Source: Ditylenchus dipsaci (taxonomy: Eukaryota > Nematoda > Chromadorea > Rhabditida > Anguinidae). From it: a DNA stretch of 64,000 nucleotides. The notes under the pieces are model-generated. The model searched no databases. It saw nothing but the letters and a program-made list of their open reading frames with translations, and was not told where the DNA came from. The stretch lies in the NCBI GenBank assembly GCA_004194705.1, contig SADC01000116.1:124001-188000 (forward strand), in the 5' to 3' direction. Position 1 is the stretch's first letter, and the number at the start of each line of letters is the position of its first letter. Made by a program: the position numbers and the translations under genes. Positions 44,675 through 55,414 of this stretch are shown here, one piece after another.

Positions 44675-44835
44675 GGGCTACCAGACAATTTCTAATATTT
44701 TTAGAATTTGTCGCGCGACATTTTCTAATTTTTTTCGGTAAATTCGGGACAAAACAACTGAATTTACCGAAAAATATTAGAAAATGTCGCGCGACAAATT
44801 CTAAAAATATTAGAAATTGTCTGGTAGCCACCTGA
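44675..44835. mobile_element. Palindromic MITE, GGCTACCAGACAATTTCTAA
   Basis: GGGCTACCAGACAATTTC and GAAATTGTCTGGTAGCCA ends; arms with GAATTTGTCGCGCGACATTT. The same GTCGCGCGACA word lies in an inverted repeat within both large arms (near 42950 and 53055). Confidence 0.7.
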
Positions 44836-45269
44836 AAGATAAAAAATTTTTTAAAAATAAAAAAAAAAGCCATTTTTTCTAACTTAAAATTGTGTGGGGA
44901 ATTGGGATTGTTAAGCCCAAAGTTTCGATTTCACACACCCCAATTTCAATACCTGGTGTAGGTATTACCTGTCCCGGTGGATGTCCAGTGGACATCCACC
45001 GGGAAGGCTAAAGATAAAAAAGTTAATTTGAAAATAAAAAAATCCATTTTTCGAAACTTTTCGAACCATTTTTTGAAATTTGTGAAGAATTGGGCTTGTT
45101 GAAACCAAAAGTTCGATTTAACCTATCCAATACCAAATTTAGGATTGGGTACCACCTGGACAGGCTGATATCCAGGTAACTCAAGAGTAGTAGAATATTC
45201 ACCCAAATGACCTGAAAGGTCAAACAATAGTTATTTTATATCTGAAATCACGGTAAAAAATAAAGTGTG

Positions 45270-45660
45270 CACCAGGTGGATTCGAACCAGCAACCTCGGC
45301 GGTGGATATCTAAGCGGTCGTCCACTTGGATCAAATTTTTTTCACGTTTTGGATTCCAAGATAATTTTTCTGAACTAATTCGAGCATGCTAAAGATGGTT
45401 TGACTATGGTAAAATCACGTTTTATCGAGAAATTTTTCAGTTATCGTAAATTCTTGATTTTGAAAAATCAAGAGTTCACAATAACTCAGAAATTTCTCGA
45501 TGAAATGTGATTTTACCATAGTCAAACCATCTTTAGCATGCTCGTATTAGTGCAGAAAAATTGATTTGGAACCCGAAAAAGTAAAAAAATCAAGTGGACG
45601 GCCACTTGGATAGCCACCACCGAGGTTGCTGGTTCGAATCCACCTAGGTGCATACCTTAT
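45270..45660. mobile_element. AAGTGGTCG palindrome, copy 3, with tRNA B boxes in both arms
   Basis: The core palindrome 45312-45612 has GCGGTCGTCCACTTGGATC ends and a TTGATTTTGAAAAATCAA centre. Outside it the inverted repeat continues through TGGTTCGAATCCACCTRGGTG, a tRNA B box, on both sides. Confidence 0.7.
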
Positions 45661-45954
45661 TTTTATTATAATTTTGAGTGTTTACGTGGCGTAGAGCTCC
45701 ATCCCTACCCAATAAAGCGCTGTGTCTGTCCGGATGTCACGTTTTTTTGTAATTAGCGTATTCTAAGGGTTTTATAGTTTTCAAAGTATTAAAATGACGA
45801 GAAAAACGTTTCTGGCATTCAAAATTAAGAGCTAAATTGAAATTTTAGAGAATTTTCAAACCAGACTTAGAGCTAGAGTTGGAAAGGTTTAGAACTTAAT
45901 TGAAACATATTCAATAAGAAAATGGCTGTAGGTGAAAACACACCAAATTACTGA

Positions 45955-46775
45955 TTTCCCGCAGTAAATTTTGTATTTCCTGCAGTAAATTTGAATTTCA
46001 AACAAAATACTGATTTCCTGCAGTAAATTACTGATTTCCCGCAGTAAATTTTGTATTTCCTGCAGTAAATTTTGCGGGAATTTGAATTTTCAGGTCAGAA
46101 AATACCTTCAACTGGTCAGAATCCCACCCAGAGTGGCCAGAAGTCCCTGAAAGTTGGTTTTTTGGGGTTTACTAAAGGGGGGGGGGGTAAACTTTTTGCG
46201 AAAAATCGATTGAGCGGATCAGATTTCGGCTCCGATGGGCTCAATTGCTCAGGATTCCACCCTTAACCATTCTCAACTATCTTAAACCAACCTAAGCACT
46301 GATTTAGGGTAGTTAGATACTGGTCTGGAGCAGTTTGGATGGTTTAGGGTGGTTTAAGATGATTGAGAATGGTTAAGGTGGAATCCTGAGCAATTGAGCC
46401 CATCGGACCCGAAATCTGATCCGCTCAATCGATTTTTCGCAAAAAGTTTACCCCCCTTAGTAAACCCCAAAAAACCAACTTTCAGGACTTCTGGCCACTC
46501 TGGGGTGGATTCTGACCAGTTGAAGGTATTTTCTGACCTGAAAATTCAAATTCCCGCAAAATTACTGCAGGAAATACAAAATTTACTGCGGGAAATCAGT
46601 AATTTACTGCAGGAAATCAGTATTTTGTTTGAAATTCAAATTTACTGCGGGAAATAATAAATTTACTGCGGGAAATCAGTAATTTACTGCAGGAAATCAG
46701 TATTTTGTTTGAAATTCAAATTTACTGCGGGAAATAATAAATTTACTGCGGGAAATCAGTATTTTGGTGTGTGAA
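45955..46775. mobile_element. Foldback with tandem TTTCCTGCAGTAAATT arms
   Basis: 45955-46080 and 46550-46765 hold inverse arrays of CTGATTTCCCGCAGTAAATT-type units. Inner arms have CAACTGGTCAGAATCCCACC, AGAGTGGCCAGAAG and GGGGTTTACTAAAGGGG, and the centre has GATCCGCTCAATCGATTTTTCG and its inverse. Relatives of the inner part: 31530, 57590, 62100. Confidence 0.7.
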
Positions 46776-47155
46776 ATCAATTTTAGCGGGGTTGAAAAAG
46801 GGTTGAAAAAGGGTTTTTTTCAGGGTTGAAAAATAATTACCCCGGGGTAATTAATAGAGAAAATACGGTACCTTCAAATAAGGACCCATAGGTCCTTATT
46901 TTTCAACCCCTCTTTGGAGGGGGCCTTATTAGAAGATGCCTTTTTGGCCTTATTAGGCCTTATTAAAATCGTGTTTGTGGCATTGCGTTTTTGACCCACT
47001 TTTTGAAGACTGCTTTCATGCAAGTTACCACTCATTTTGTAGCCAGTGAGATGAGCTGCAAAATGAGGTATAACTTGCCTGAGAAAACTTTTCGAAAAGT
47101 GGGTCAAAAACACAATGGGGGGCGGGGGTGGAGCACAAATTAGAGATTTTACGGT
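46775..47155. mobile_element. Foldback MITE with AGAGAAAATACGGTA end
   Basis: ATTAATAGAGAAAATACGGTA near 46870 and GAGATTTTACGGTATACC near 47155 border arms with GTGGCATTGCGTTTTTGACCC and AGTGGGTCAAAAACACAATG, and TACCACTCATTTTGTAGCC. Confidence 0.55.
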
Positions 47156-47159
47156 ATAC

Positions 47160-47735
47160 CATTTTCGCTTTTCACGCTGTTTTTAAATTACAATTTTTTC
47201 ACGAAAACCTGATGAGGATTATAACGCAATATTATATGATTATAGCCCTGGCCTAAAAAAGACGCCGTTCGACGCCTGTTTTTCCAGCCACCGATATTTT
47301 TGATGTTGAAAAAGGACATTAAAGTACCTGAATTAGGGCACCTGGATTATGGAACCCGCATTTGAACACACCGGATTTTGGCACCCGCATTTTGGCACCG
47401 CATATGTGAACTAGGGCTGATGATTTTGCAAAATGCGGTCGTGCGTTTGCAATTTTTTGGGAAAATCAAATGCGGTTGCGGTCATTCTAAAAATGAAAGT
47501 GCGGTTAACCGCGCTGTCGTGCGGTTGTTCGTATATCTGATAAGAACCAAAATAGTCATCGAATTTTTTTTTAAATAGTTTTTAAACAAGGAATACAACT
47601 TCGTTATCGAACAATATCAATATCCTCACTAAATTTAATCGAGAAAATAATTCTGTTAAAGAAGATATCATATCCACCATCGCATCTACATTACTTCGTT
47701 CCAGAAAAATCTTCTTACTAATAACCGAATTGGAT
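47160..47735. other. Stretch without a recognised gene
   Basis: 47340-47410 has short TTTGGCACCCGCAT repeats; 47410-47525 has GTGCGGTTG words and a possible TAGGGCTGATGATTTTGC hAT-like end without a visible partner. Confidence 0.35.
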
Positions 47736-47739
47736 ACCG

Positions 47740-48390
47740 TTATAATCTTTATTAAACGGCCGGCCGGTATATTTTTCAACCGCTCGAAAATAGGAAAAAT
47801 TTGGGATGGATCTTGAATTTTGTATGATAATTCAGAATCTAAAAAGTGGAATCGATAAGGCTCGTGGGTGTTAGAAAAAAGGCTGTACCTGAAAACACCG
47901 TCAAAAACATTAAATCTCCTGTCAAATTTTAAAACTTCTCGTTCTAGGTGTATAGTTTTCATATTTTTTATTTTTTTGCATTAGCATGTAGCCTTGAATC
48001 TCTAGTTTCTGATAAGCTATTTACTAGCTTGATACAATTTTGAAAAACGAGAGAAGAATTGAGTTTTTCAAAACTACACCTTTTTTGAACGAATTGTTCT
48101 CCCACTTTTCAAAATTGTATCGACCTAGTAAATAGCATATCAGAAACTAGAGATTCAGGGCTACATGCTAATGCAAAAAAAAAAAAATTTGAAAAGTATA
48201 CACTGAGAAGGAGAATTTTTAAAAATTTAACGGGAGATTTAATGATTTTGACGGGTGTTTTCGATTTGAGCCTAGAAAAAAGAAAGGAGATAAATAGCTT
48301 TGCAAAATATTCATTCTGGGTTTGTATATAAAATTACAAGTTTAGAAGTCCCGTTTAATAGAGAGAGCCGGTTTAATAGAGATGATAGGT
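47740..48390. mobile_element. Large foldback MITE, TTATTAAACGG family
   Basis: CTTTATTAAACGGCCGGCC and CCCGTTTAATAGAGAGAGCCGG mark the ends. The arms pair CATTAGCATGTAGCC with GGCTACATGCTAATG and GAATCTCTAGTTTCTGATA with TATCAGAAACTAGAGATTC. The 126-codon minus-strand frame across 47582-47962 follows this repeat. Confidence 0.65.
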
Positions 48391-49238
48391 AGCAAATATG
48401 TAAAATTACATGCAGAGGCTATATAAACTCAATGAATAAATAAGTTCTGTATTCTGTTCAATCAATAACTGGTTGCAGTTTACAATCCCCCCCACAGGGA
48501 CTGCTCGGATGGAGGAGATAACATCATATTCGTGTTTCTCGACCCCGATTTCATGAGAAAGCCGCGTGATTTTTTAATTTTCGAAAAAAAAAATTTTCAA
48601 TCCACAGGGGGGTATCATGTTTTTAGCCTAAATTTCGAAAATTCGAATTGGCGCCTTTTGAATTTTAAAGGGATTAAGGCTGTATAGGGAGGGAAGGGAA
48701 TAAAAAAGGCCGCTTTTATGGCAGAACATTATAAATTTGAATATCTATATTCTTCGACTGCCTCACCATGTTTTTCAACTGGGCCGGGCAAAAAAGACTC
48801 TATATGCATTTTATGGTCAAGAGTACTTCTCGGAATCATGTCTAAGGTAAGTTTGCGCGCGCATCTCTAACTCTCAAGCCCCCTGCGCCCCCTTCGGGGC
48901 GCAGGGGGCTTGGAGTTGAGATGCGCACACCCACATACCTGAGACACAAATCACTCGAAAGTGACTCTGGATGCATGAAAAAACATGCATACCAGAGTTT
49001 ATTTATGCGGTAGGCCCCAGTATTCAAAACTATGTTCAACATCTTCTTGTTAGTGGCCCCTGTGTGATTAGTGGCCCTCTTTCATTCACTTCCCCTCCTA
49101 TACAGCCCTTAATCCCTTTTAAATTCAAAAGGCGCGAATTCAAATTTTTCAATTTTGACTAAAATCCATGATACCCCCCTGTGGATTGAAAAAATTTTTT
49201 TTTCGAAAAATTAAAAAAACACGCGGCTTTCTCATGAA

Positions 49239-50113
49239 TAGGGTTGTCGAGCGCTCGAAATTTTCGAGTCGAGCGCTCGATTCGATATTCGAAATTCGAA
49301 ATTTTCGAGTCGAGCGCTCGATTCGATATTCGAAATTCGAAATTTTCGAGTCGAGCGCTCGATTCGATATTCGAAATTCGAAATTTTCGAGTCGAGCGCT
49401 CGATTCGAAATTCGAAAATTTTCGAGCGCTCGATTCGAAATCGAAAAGTTTCAGCGGCTTCGCCGCCTCATTAATGAATTTTTAGAAAATAAATTAATCG
49501 AAACCATGGTTAATCGACCACACACGACCGTTTTACCACACCAAACGAATGAGCGGCCGAAAAAACTACCATTCTTTGTTCATAGTTGTACTTGATCAAA
49601 CGGCGCAGATCGGAGACTCTGAGATCGCAAAAAGCACCGCTCTGGCTTTTTTCGCCTCAGAAGGTCACAATTTTTTGTTCGCTAACTTTTCCTTGGCCTT
49701 GCCGATTTCAGATGACCCGAAAGATGAGTTGTTGATCTACTCTTTGGCAGTCTAAGCTCTTCCCCACAAGTGAAAATAGTCTTTCCACCGACTTTCTTAA
49801 ACGATTTCCAAACTTCGCTTGGCATTTTTCTAAAACAAGAAAAATCACCATTACATTCTTTTTTGTGTGCTGCAAGTTCCGAACTATAACTCGAAAATAA
49901 GCGCTCAAAATTCGAAAGCATAATTCGAAATTTTTTTTCGAGCGCTCGAAATTCGAAAGCATAATTCGAATTTTTTTTCGAGCGCTCGAAATTCGAAAGC
50001 CTAATTCGAAATTTTTTTCGAGCGCTCGAAATTCGAAATTTCCGCTCGAAATTCGAAAATTTTCGAACTTTCGAGCGAAAGTTCGAAATCGAGCGCTCGA
50101 TTCGACAACCCTA
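49239..50113. mobile_element. hAT element, internally deleted, 8-bp target duplication
   Basis: TAGGGTTGTCGAGCGCTCGA and TCGATTCGACAACCCTA are inverted ends, flanked by CTCATGAA on both sides. Both ends hold tandem arrays of TCGAGCGCTCGATTCGA / GAAATTCGAAA. The middle keeps a BED-finger remnant on the minus strand. Confidence 0.85.
49682..49921 (-). pseudogene. BED zinc-finger remnant of a hAT transposase
   Basis: The minus frame reads MPSEVWKSFKKVGGKTIFTC, then GEELRLPKSRSTTHLSGHL. The pattern W..F....G....C...L....STTHL..HL is that of a BED finger, the DNA-binding N-terminus of hAT transposases. The first C..C pair is disturbed, suggesting a small frame change, and no catalytic domain follows. 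Confidence 0.6.
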
Positions 50114-50380
50114 CTCATGAAATCGGGGTCGAGAAACACGAATATGATGTTATCTCCTCCATCCGAGCAGTCCCTGTGGGGGGATTGTAAACTCAAGCCC
50201 AATAACTTTCCAAAACTCGAGTAAATAATTATTTTGTTGCTACCAACCAAAGATGGCTAAGCTGGTGTCTTAATTACACCCTGGCACGTGGCCTCGAAGT
50301 TATGGAAAGCTTGGTGTCAGCGGGTGTCAGCGGTGAGTGCGACCCGAATGGGCAAGCTTCTTCTGAAAAGGACTCTTGAT

Positions 50381-50574
50381 TAAGGGTGTGCACGGGCCGG
50401 CCCGACCCAATTCTGAGCACATATGTAGTCCGTAAGAATACATTATGGAAGCTGAAATACCAGCTACAAAACGTATATCAATATTTATAAAAATCAAATA
50501 AATATGTTGAATAATTTTTCTAAAACAGCTCAATTTTTTAACCACGGCCCGCGGGCGTCCCGTGCAAACCCCTA
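50381..50574. mobile_element. hAT-type MITE, 194 bp, 8-bp target duplication
   Basis: TAAGGGTGTGCACGGGC and GTCCCGTGCAAACCCCTA are inverted ends; CTCTTGAT lies on both sides. It is inserted within a relative of the GACTCTTGATCA-containing palindrome family. Confidence 0.8.
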
Positions 50575-50745
50575 CTCTTGATCACAAATGCATAAAGAGG
50601 CCCTTTTTGCCTATCTCCATGACTAGAACAGGGTAAAATACTTTGAACCTTTACAACACAAAAACAAAAATTACAATCTCATAAGAAAATAATTTTTCAT
50701 GCAAGTATCATCCAGCCCTTTTTTGGAAAACGGTTGCATGATAAC

Positions 50746-51148
50746 CAGTGTTGTTCCAGCGCCGACCTCTTTCGAAAAAAATCCCGACGCTGAGCGCCTC
50801 CATTCAAAAATTTTGGCTCTGGCGCCAGCGCCGGGTTGATACATTTGTTTTTGATGTAAATTTTATTAAAAATCTGTATTTTAATCACCAGTATGTTTTT
50901 TTACAGTGAAAGTATACATAATTTTTCATTATCTATATCAATAAGCAGCATACAGTATTCATACCCTCTATTAACTTCCCACGGTGAGCTTTTTTTTAAC
51001 CCATTGAAAGTCTGAAAATTTTAAGTTCGATTTTTGAAATTTTCGGGTGCTTTACCAAAATCTAGAAAAGGAATTGTTTGAGCTCGGCACTGTTTTTTCC
51101 AGGGGCAGCGCCGTCGCTGGCGCTGATGTCGGCGCTGGAATAACACTG
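50746..51148. mobile_element. hAT-type MITE with GGCGCTG repeats
   Basis: CAGTGTTGTTCCAGCGCCGAC and GTCGGCGCTGGAATAACACTG are inverted ends. The flanks ATGATAAC and GTGATAGC match at six of eight bases, a plausible aged target duplication. Confidence 0.7.
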
Positions 51149-51183
51149 GTGATAGCCACATATCACCAAAATATTCAATCTCT

Positions 51184-51189
51184 TTTATT
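51184..51189 (-). terminator. Poly(A) signal of TIMM13
   Basis: AATAAA on the minus strand, 125 bases beyond the stop codon. Confidence 0.45.
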
Positions 51190-51313
51190 GGAAGGCATAC
51201 AACTAGCAGAGATAATACAATAAACATTCAAAAGTTTCTTTCAAGCCACGCTTGGAAACAACAATAACTAGACAACAGATAAACTATTCCTGGATTTATA
51301 AGAGCACACACTT

Positions 51314-51596
51314 CTAGGAGAAGGACGGCCCATTGCCCATGCCACCATTGCCACTGAACATGCCTGAAGAAGAGGAAGAATTGGCCATTTCCTGCTGCAA
51401 ACGACCATGCAATGTTTTCGTCACCAGATCCCTGCAAAATAAGCATGAAAATAATTGAGATGAACCGCAAAAATAAGTTTACTGACCAGCTTTCGATGAA
51501 TCTGTCCATGCATCGCTGAAGACACTGCTTTTCGCTTCCACTGAGCACGCTTCCAGGATTAGAGACGCATTTCACTGTACATTTCTCAGTCAACAT
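51314..51596 (-). CDS. TIMM13: TIMM13, small Tim chaperone, 5' exon not found
   Basis: Small Tim proteins form hexamers (Tim8-Tim13) in the mitochondrial intermembrane space and escort hydrophobic precursors to the inner membrane. Exons 51487-51596 and 51314-51431 join in phase 2. The first gives [36 protein letters not shown]: the twin CX3C motif (C-TVK-C and C-LQR-C) with 15 residues between. The second completes Trp then [16 protein letters not shown] and a Ser/Gly/Asn/Met-rich tail before TAG. CMDR and the Trp after it favour Tim13 over Tim8. The N-terminal helix (usually ...NAQELLQ) should lie on an upstream exon, since a TTTTCAG acceptor precedes 51596, but only 140 bases separate it from the right arm of the big inverted repeat and no such exon is seen. 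The ATG at 51596 could be mistaken for a start. Confidence 0.78.
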
Positions 51597-52532
51597 CTGA
51601 AAATCGAGATGAAGAGAATGCGAATCTAACAAAAAGTGGGCACAATTTTTAATCAGGCTGATTTTGGCAAGGATAAACAAAGTGGGACCGTCACTAATGA
51701 CTGGTTTTTGAGGACCTTTATTTTGCAGAATCGTCAAAGGCCGATCGTTTTTTAAAAACTAAATAGTTTCTACATTTAAAAAGCAAAACCTCGATTTAAC
51801 GACCCTCTAATTTTCAAAAGAGGGTCGTTAAATCGAGGTTTGCTTTTTAATGCAGAAACTATTTAGTTTTTAAAAAACGATCGGCAAAATCGGAATCCTT
51901 ACGATATTTGCGACCAGACTGTCAAAACAGAATCGATAAATTATTTAAAAAATGGGGTTAAAAAAGTGTCGGACCGTAGTCGGAACGAACTTGAGGGGGG
52001 GGGGGTGGTCACTATATCGAGGTTTGACTGTATCCAGAAGTGGTCACATCTACACATTTCCTCGGCACTTTTTCCCTGAAGCTGCCATTTTTCCGTTCTG
52101 TCCAAAAATAATACTAAAGGGTCGGCTAAAGCTATCATCACAATAATGTTTTGGTCTAGCTGAAAGCTTGCTGACTCGCTTCGCTGTTCTTCGATGAGTC
52201 CACTTAAACTAAGAAACAAATGACCTGGGCATCTAGTGGCGAAACTTTAAAGGATCAATTCAGATCAAGTCCAGTTTTGACTATGAAAAGTAAAAAGTAC
52301 GCCATTCTCGTATATACAGGAAATCACGACAAAGATTTTTGACACATTAATTGGCAATAATTTCTTTTCCGGGTAGTATATTGTAAAACTATTAACGCTA
52401 TCCGACTCAAAAAAATATACGATTTGTTGGTATATTATGTCAAGAGCACAATTTTTGCTTGGTACCCCTATGGTTTGGGTGTGCATTCAAAAAAAAGCAA
52501 CGAATTCACCAAATCTTTGAAAAAAATTCTGT

Positions 52533-52959
52533 AGCTCCATTCATACTCCCGCGGACACGGGACAATTTTTCAAACACGTTTTGTCTCTATCTCGGCTCCC
52601 AGCCATCATTTTCACTACTTTTAATAGATCTACAAGGCAACAGACCATGCTCTACAACAAAGGATAACAGATTTGCTATGATCGGTATCGAAAACGGTTT
52701 TTAGGCTGTCCCGCAGGTCAATGTCCCGTGGGACAAATATAGGAATTTGTCCCACGGGACATTGACCTGCGGGACAGCCTAAAAACCGTTTTCGATACCG
52801 ATCATAGCAAATCTGTTATCCGTATGTTGTAGAGCATGGTCTGTTGCCTTGTAGATCTATTAAAAGTAGTTAAAAATGATGGCTGGGAGCCGAGATAGAG
52901 ACAAAAACGTGTTTGAAAAATTGTCCGTGTCCCGTGTCCCGCGGAGTATGAATGGAGCT
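52533..52959. mobile_element. 427-bp palindromic insertion present only in the right arm
   Basis: AGCTCCATTCATACTCC and GGAGTATGAATGGAGCT are its ends, with TGT on both sides. The left arm reads ATTCTGTCCAG in inverse with a single TGT at the matching point, showing the empty site. The arms pair through GGCTGTCCCGCAGGTCAATG to the centre TATAGGAATTTG near 52742. The family is not recognised. Confidence 0.85.
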
Positions 52960-53680
52960 TGTCCAGTTTTGACCGGCAACCGGATATTGTCGACTATTAG
53001 TCGAATTTGTCAGGAAATTGTCGACTATTTTTTTGGTAAATTCACTGAAAAAATGTCGCGCGACAAATTCGACTGATATTCGACAATGTCCAGTGTCCGT
53101 TTCGACCATGACTTTGAAAAAGTAGGCTTTATGTTGGTCTAAAGCACAAGATTTTAAGTCAAAATAAACAACATACACAATTTTGAAATAGAAACAGTAC
53201 GAGCAAAGCATCGATATCGCCGCACATCAAGAAACAGAAAATTTTGCAAGCAATTTATTTAATAAAATGATACTATAACACAACTGTATTTTAAGCACTA
53301 CAATGAACCTAACAAGTCAAGTTTGGGAGTAAACAACATCATAATTTAACTGGCTCATAACGATCAACTTCAAACTACATCAACAACAGACGGAAACTTA
53401 TGGCGAAATTCATCTTCGGCCATATAGGCAGCGCTAACTAGACATCCTAAATTAAACCATAATTTTTAAATTCAAGGACCTAAAATGACCGGCAAAATTT
53501 GTCCCGTTGAATTGACGAAAGACTTTTCTTGCATGATCAAGGCTGCTGGTCTTTACATAAAATACTCCCTGATGAAATATCGCACGTTCAACGATACTAC
53601 CCACACTGTTATTGAATGATTGAGTAATGTGAGTCCTAGAAGACCATCTGAAATGCTTCTTTTTGCTGAGAATTTATGTG

Positions 53681-54113
53681 TCAAATAAGTTCAAAAACAA
53701 ACGTTCCATCAATTCTGTAAAGAGCTAAGCATTTGCTCAATGGCGCGAGCTGATCTCCCAGTTCTCTAACCCTATTTGCGAAGTCTTCCATTTGACTCTA
53801 AAAATATATTTCTTCAAATGAATCCACGTCACAAAAGTAGATTTTAGTTCATGAAAATAATTTTTTTAAGCCAACCCACACTGAAAACATCGTTGAATCT
53901 GATGACTTGTGGACCAACAAGTTCTACAAACACTCTGGATGTGGTGATAAAAATGTCGCGTTCATCGAAGTTGAAAAACATCACAATATCATTAAGAACT
54001 TCTTTTGGGAGGCAGCAGGGCTCATAGGGGATGCCGCAACAGTAGATAAAATACAGCATCGTTATTTTTTTGAAAAAAGTTTCCAATAAATGGAGGATGT
54101 AGCCGGAAACCAT
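53681..54113 (-). CDS. Small F-box-like protein
   Basis: Two exons, 53889-54113 and 53681-53797, joined in phase 0, predict 113 residues. After MVSGYILHLLETF comes CCLPKEVLNDIVMFFNF, DERDIFITTSRVFVEL. LP.EVL..I..FF......I...SR.F matches the F-box, which binds Skp1 in SCF ubiquitin ligases. Exon 2 reads SQMEDFANRVRELGDQLA to TGA. The acceptor TATATTTCAG ends two bases before the ATG. The protein lacks a recognisable substrate domain, and further 3' exons may exist. A damaged twin is at 41909-42285. The opposite strand has an open frame too, but only this strand shows coherent splicing and a domain. Confidence 0.5.
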
Positions 54114-54626
54114 ATCTGAAATATATTGCGGACAAGTTGCATCTTGGGATTTGTTAAAGCTTCAACTTTTCTGTAAATTTGAGGTGAATGGTGTCACGGC
54201 TTTACTTCGCAAAATAAGAGAAAATTTTCGTCACAGCTTTTTCATGTAAAAAAGTCACGTGTGCCCACGAATGGTAGCTGACTGGTTGTTATATTGTAAA
54301 TTTCTTAAAATTCGAAAGTGGTTAGAATCATTCCTTGTCAAAATGGCTGCATGTGCTTTTTATTAGGTGCACTCGGTTGGTAGCTATCTGCGCAGTAAAA
54401 TAATTTCGAAAAAATTCAAGTATCAGAAAAGCGCATCGCGCCAAACTCACAGCTTGTTTGCAACTATATTGTATGGCAACCTCTAAAAAGTCGTAAAAAT
54501 TCTGCAAAATTTATTTCTAGATATAACTCGATTTGATATGGGAAATGTTTGTTCAGACCATTAAAGACCATTTTTAATCTGTTTTGATTGACGTTGTCAG
54601 ATTTCCATTACTACTGGTATCAAAAA

Positions 54627-55157
54627 TTATGGAGGAAACCCGCTATAAAAAGCCATCAATGTTGGAAGAGAACAAACCTGTCGATGTGTTTCTACCTCTT
54701 TGCTTACTAAGTCTTCCTGAAAACATGAGCAAATGCTTAAAAGACTTGATAAAAAGTTTCAAACCAGATAATCTAGGAACGCTTCTAATATGGCCAGACA
54801 AAAAGTAGGAATAGGCATCATAAAATCTCCAAGAGAAGCTCCCGGCAGTAATTGCATCAACGCTAGGACAAGTATGACAAACTTGGCGATGACAATCAAA
54901 GCTAAGCGCTGAACTGCTTCAAATTTATTGCGCAAGAGGAAGTTTGCCCGCTGAATGAGAGAGAAGGACACCATAACGATCAATGCTATTTGTAATGTAT
55001 GTAATCTGAAACCAGTGTTGCAACTCAGAAAACCTTTTTATTTTCATGCTTACGATTGGTCCTTTTCTAAAACACACCAGAAGACAAGCCACTGAGCGAG
55101 AGCTGCAATCAAAGAGATCCCAATTGAGCACCAGTAATTGATTATAATTTCAGGCAT
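54627..55157 (-). CDS. Four-pass membrane protein, family not recognised
   Basis: Exons 55054-55157, 54765-55005 and 54627-54716 are separated by two 48-base introns with agreeing phases and predict 144 residues. The start MPEIIINYWCS follows a TTTTTCAG acceptor. Hydrophobic segments are around residues 8-30 (ISLIAALAQWLVFWCVL), 40-60 (IALIVMVSFSLI), 72-95 (LALIVIAKFVILVLALM) and 100-118 (FMMPIPTFCLAILEAF); the tail EDLVSKEVETHRQ is charged. Four membrane passes with short loops fit an endomembrane or plasma-membrane protein, but I recognise no family. A short alternative intron in the last exon (35 bases) is possible. A 5'-truncated twin is at 40875-41393. The F-box-like gene lies about 500 bases downstream on the same strand. 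Confidence 0.55.
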
Positions 55158-55414
55158 AGCTGAAAAACACGAAAAGACATGAAATGTGTGAAAGCTACAG
55201 AAAAAAGGTAAAAAAACCTTGATTGTATAGAATGTATTTATCTCTACTAAAGGAGCAGACTGCTGAATTCACTTCAATATCTCTAAACTTCAGATTCTAT
55301 AGTTACATGAAAAAAGCTTTCACTCAAAACAGAAGGCTGTCCGTGTAAAATGAAAGTTTGAAATTTTTTTTATAACATAATGCAGTTAATGGTCCAAGCA
55401 GCTCGAAAAGTCAG

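Larger units (their letters stand above)
48495..50195. mobile_element. Nested foldback, CCCCCCCACAGGGACTG ends
   Basis: The outer arms AGGGACTGCTCGGATGGAGG / CCTCCATCCGAGCAGTCCCT pair across 1.6 kb, with TCGTGTTTCTCGACCCCGATT and its inverse. Inside are a copy of the AAGCCCCCTGCGCCCC palindrome (48795-49060) and a hAT element (49239-50113) inserted into the arm itself. Confidence 0.7.
51738..55147 (-). repeat. Right arm of a large inverted repeat
   Basis: Inverse partner of 40875-43991. It starts within a shortened copy of the pogo-like MITE (51738-52030, ends GGTTTGACTG). It is longer than the left arm, chiefly because of a 427-bp palindrome inserted at 52533-52959. Its two genes remain open. 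Confidence 0.85.

Noticed and set aside
47582..47962. 126-codon minus-strand frame
   Set aside because: Lies mostly in the arm of a foldback MITE whose relatives elsewhere are not open; no domain recognised.
53907..54089. Antisense frame over the F-box-like exon (DKNVAFIEVEKHHNIIKNF)
   Set aside because: Also open, but the minus strand gives a domain match, a good acceptor before ATG and phase-matched exon 2.
54584..54808. Plus-strand frame with charged residues over the membrane-protein gene
   Set aside because: Antisense to exons 2-3 of a gene with three phase-matched exons; no splice or domain support.
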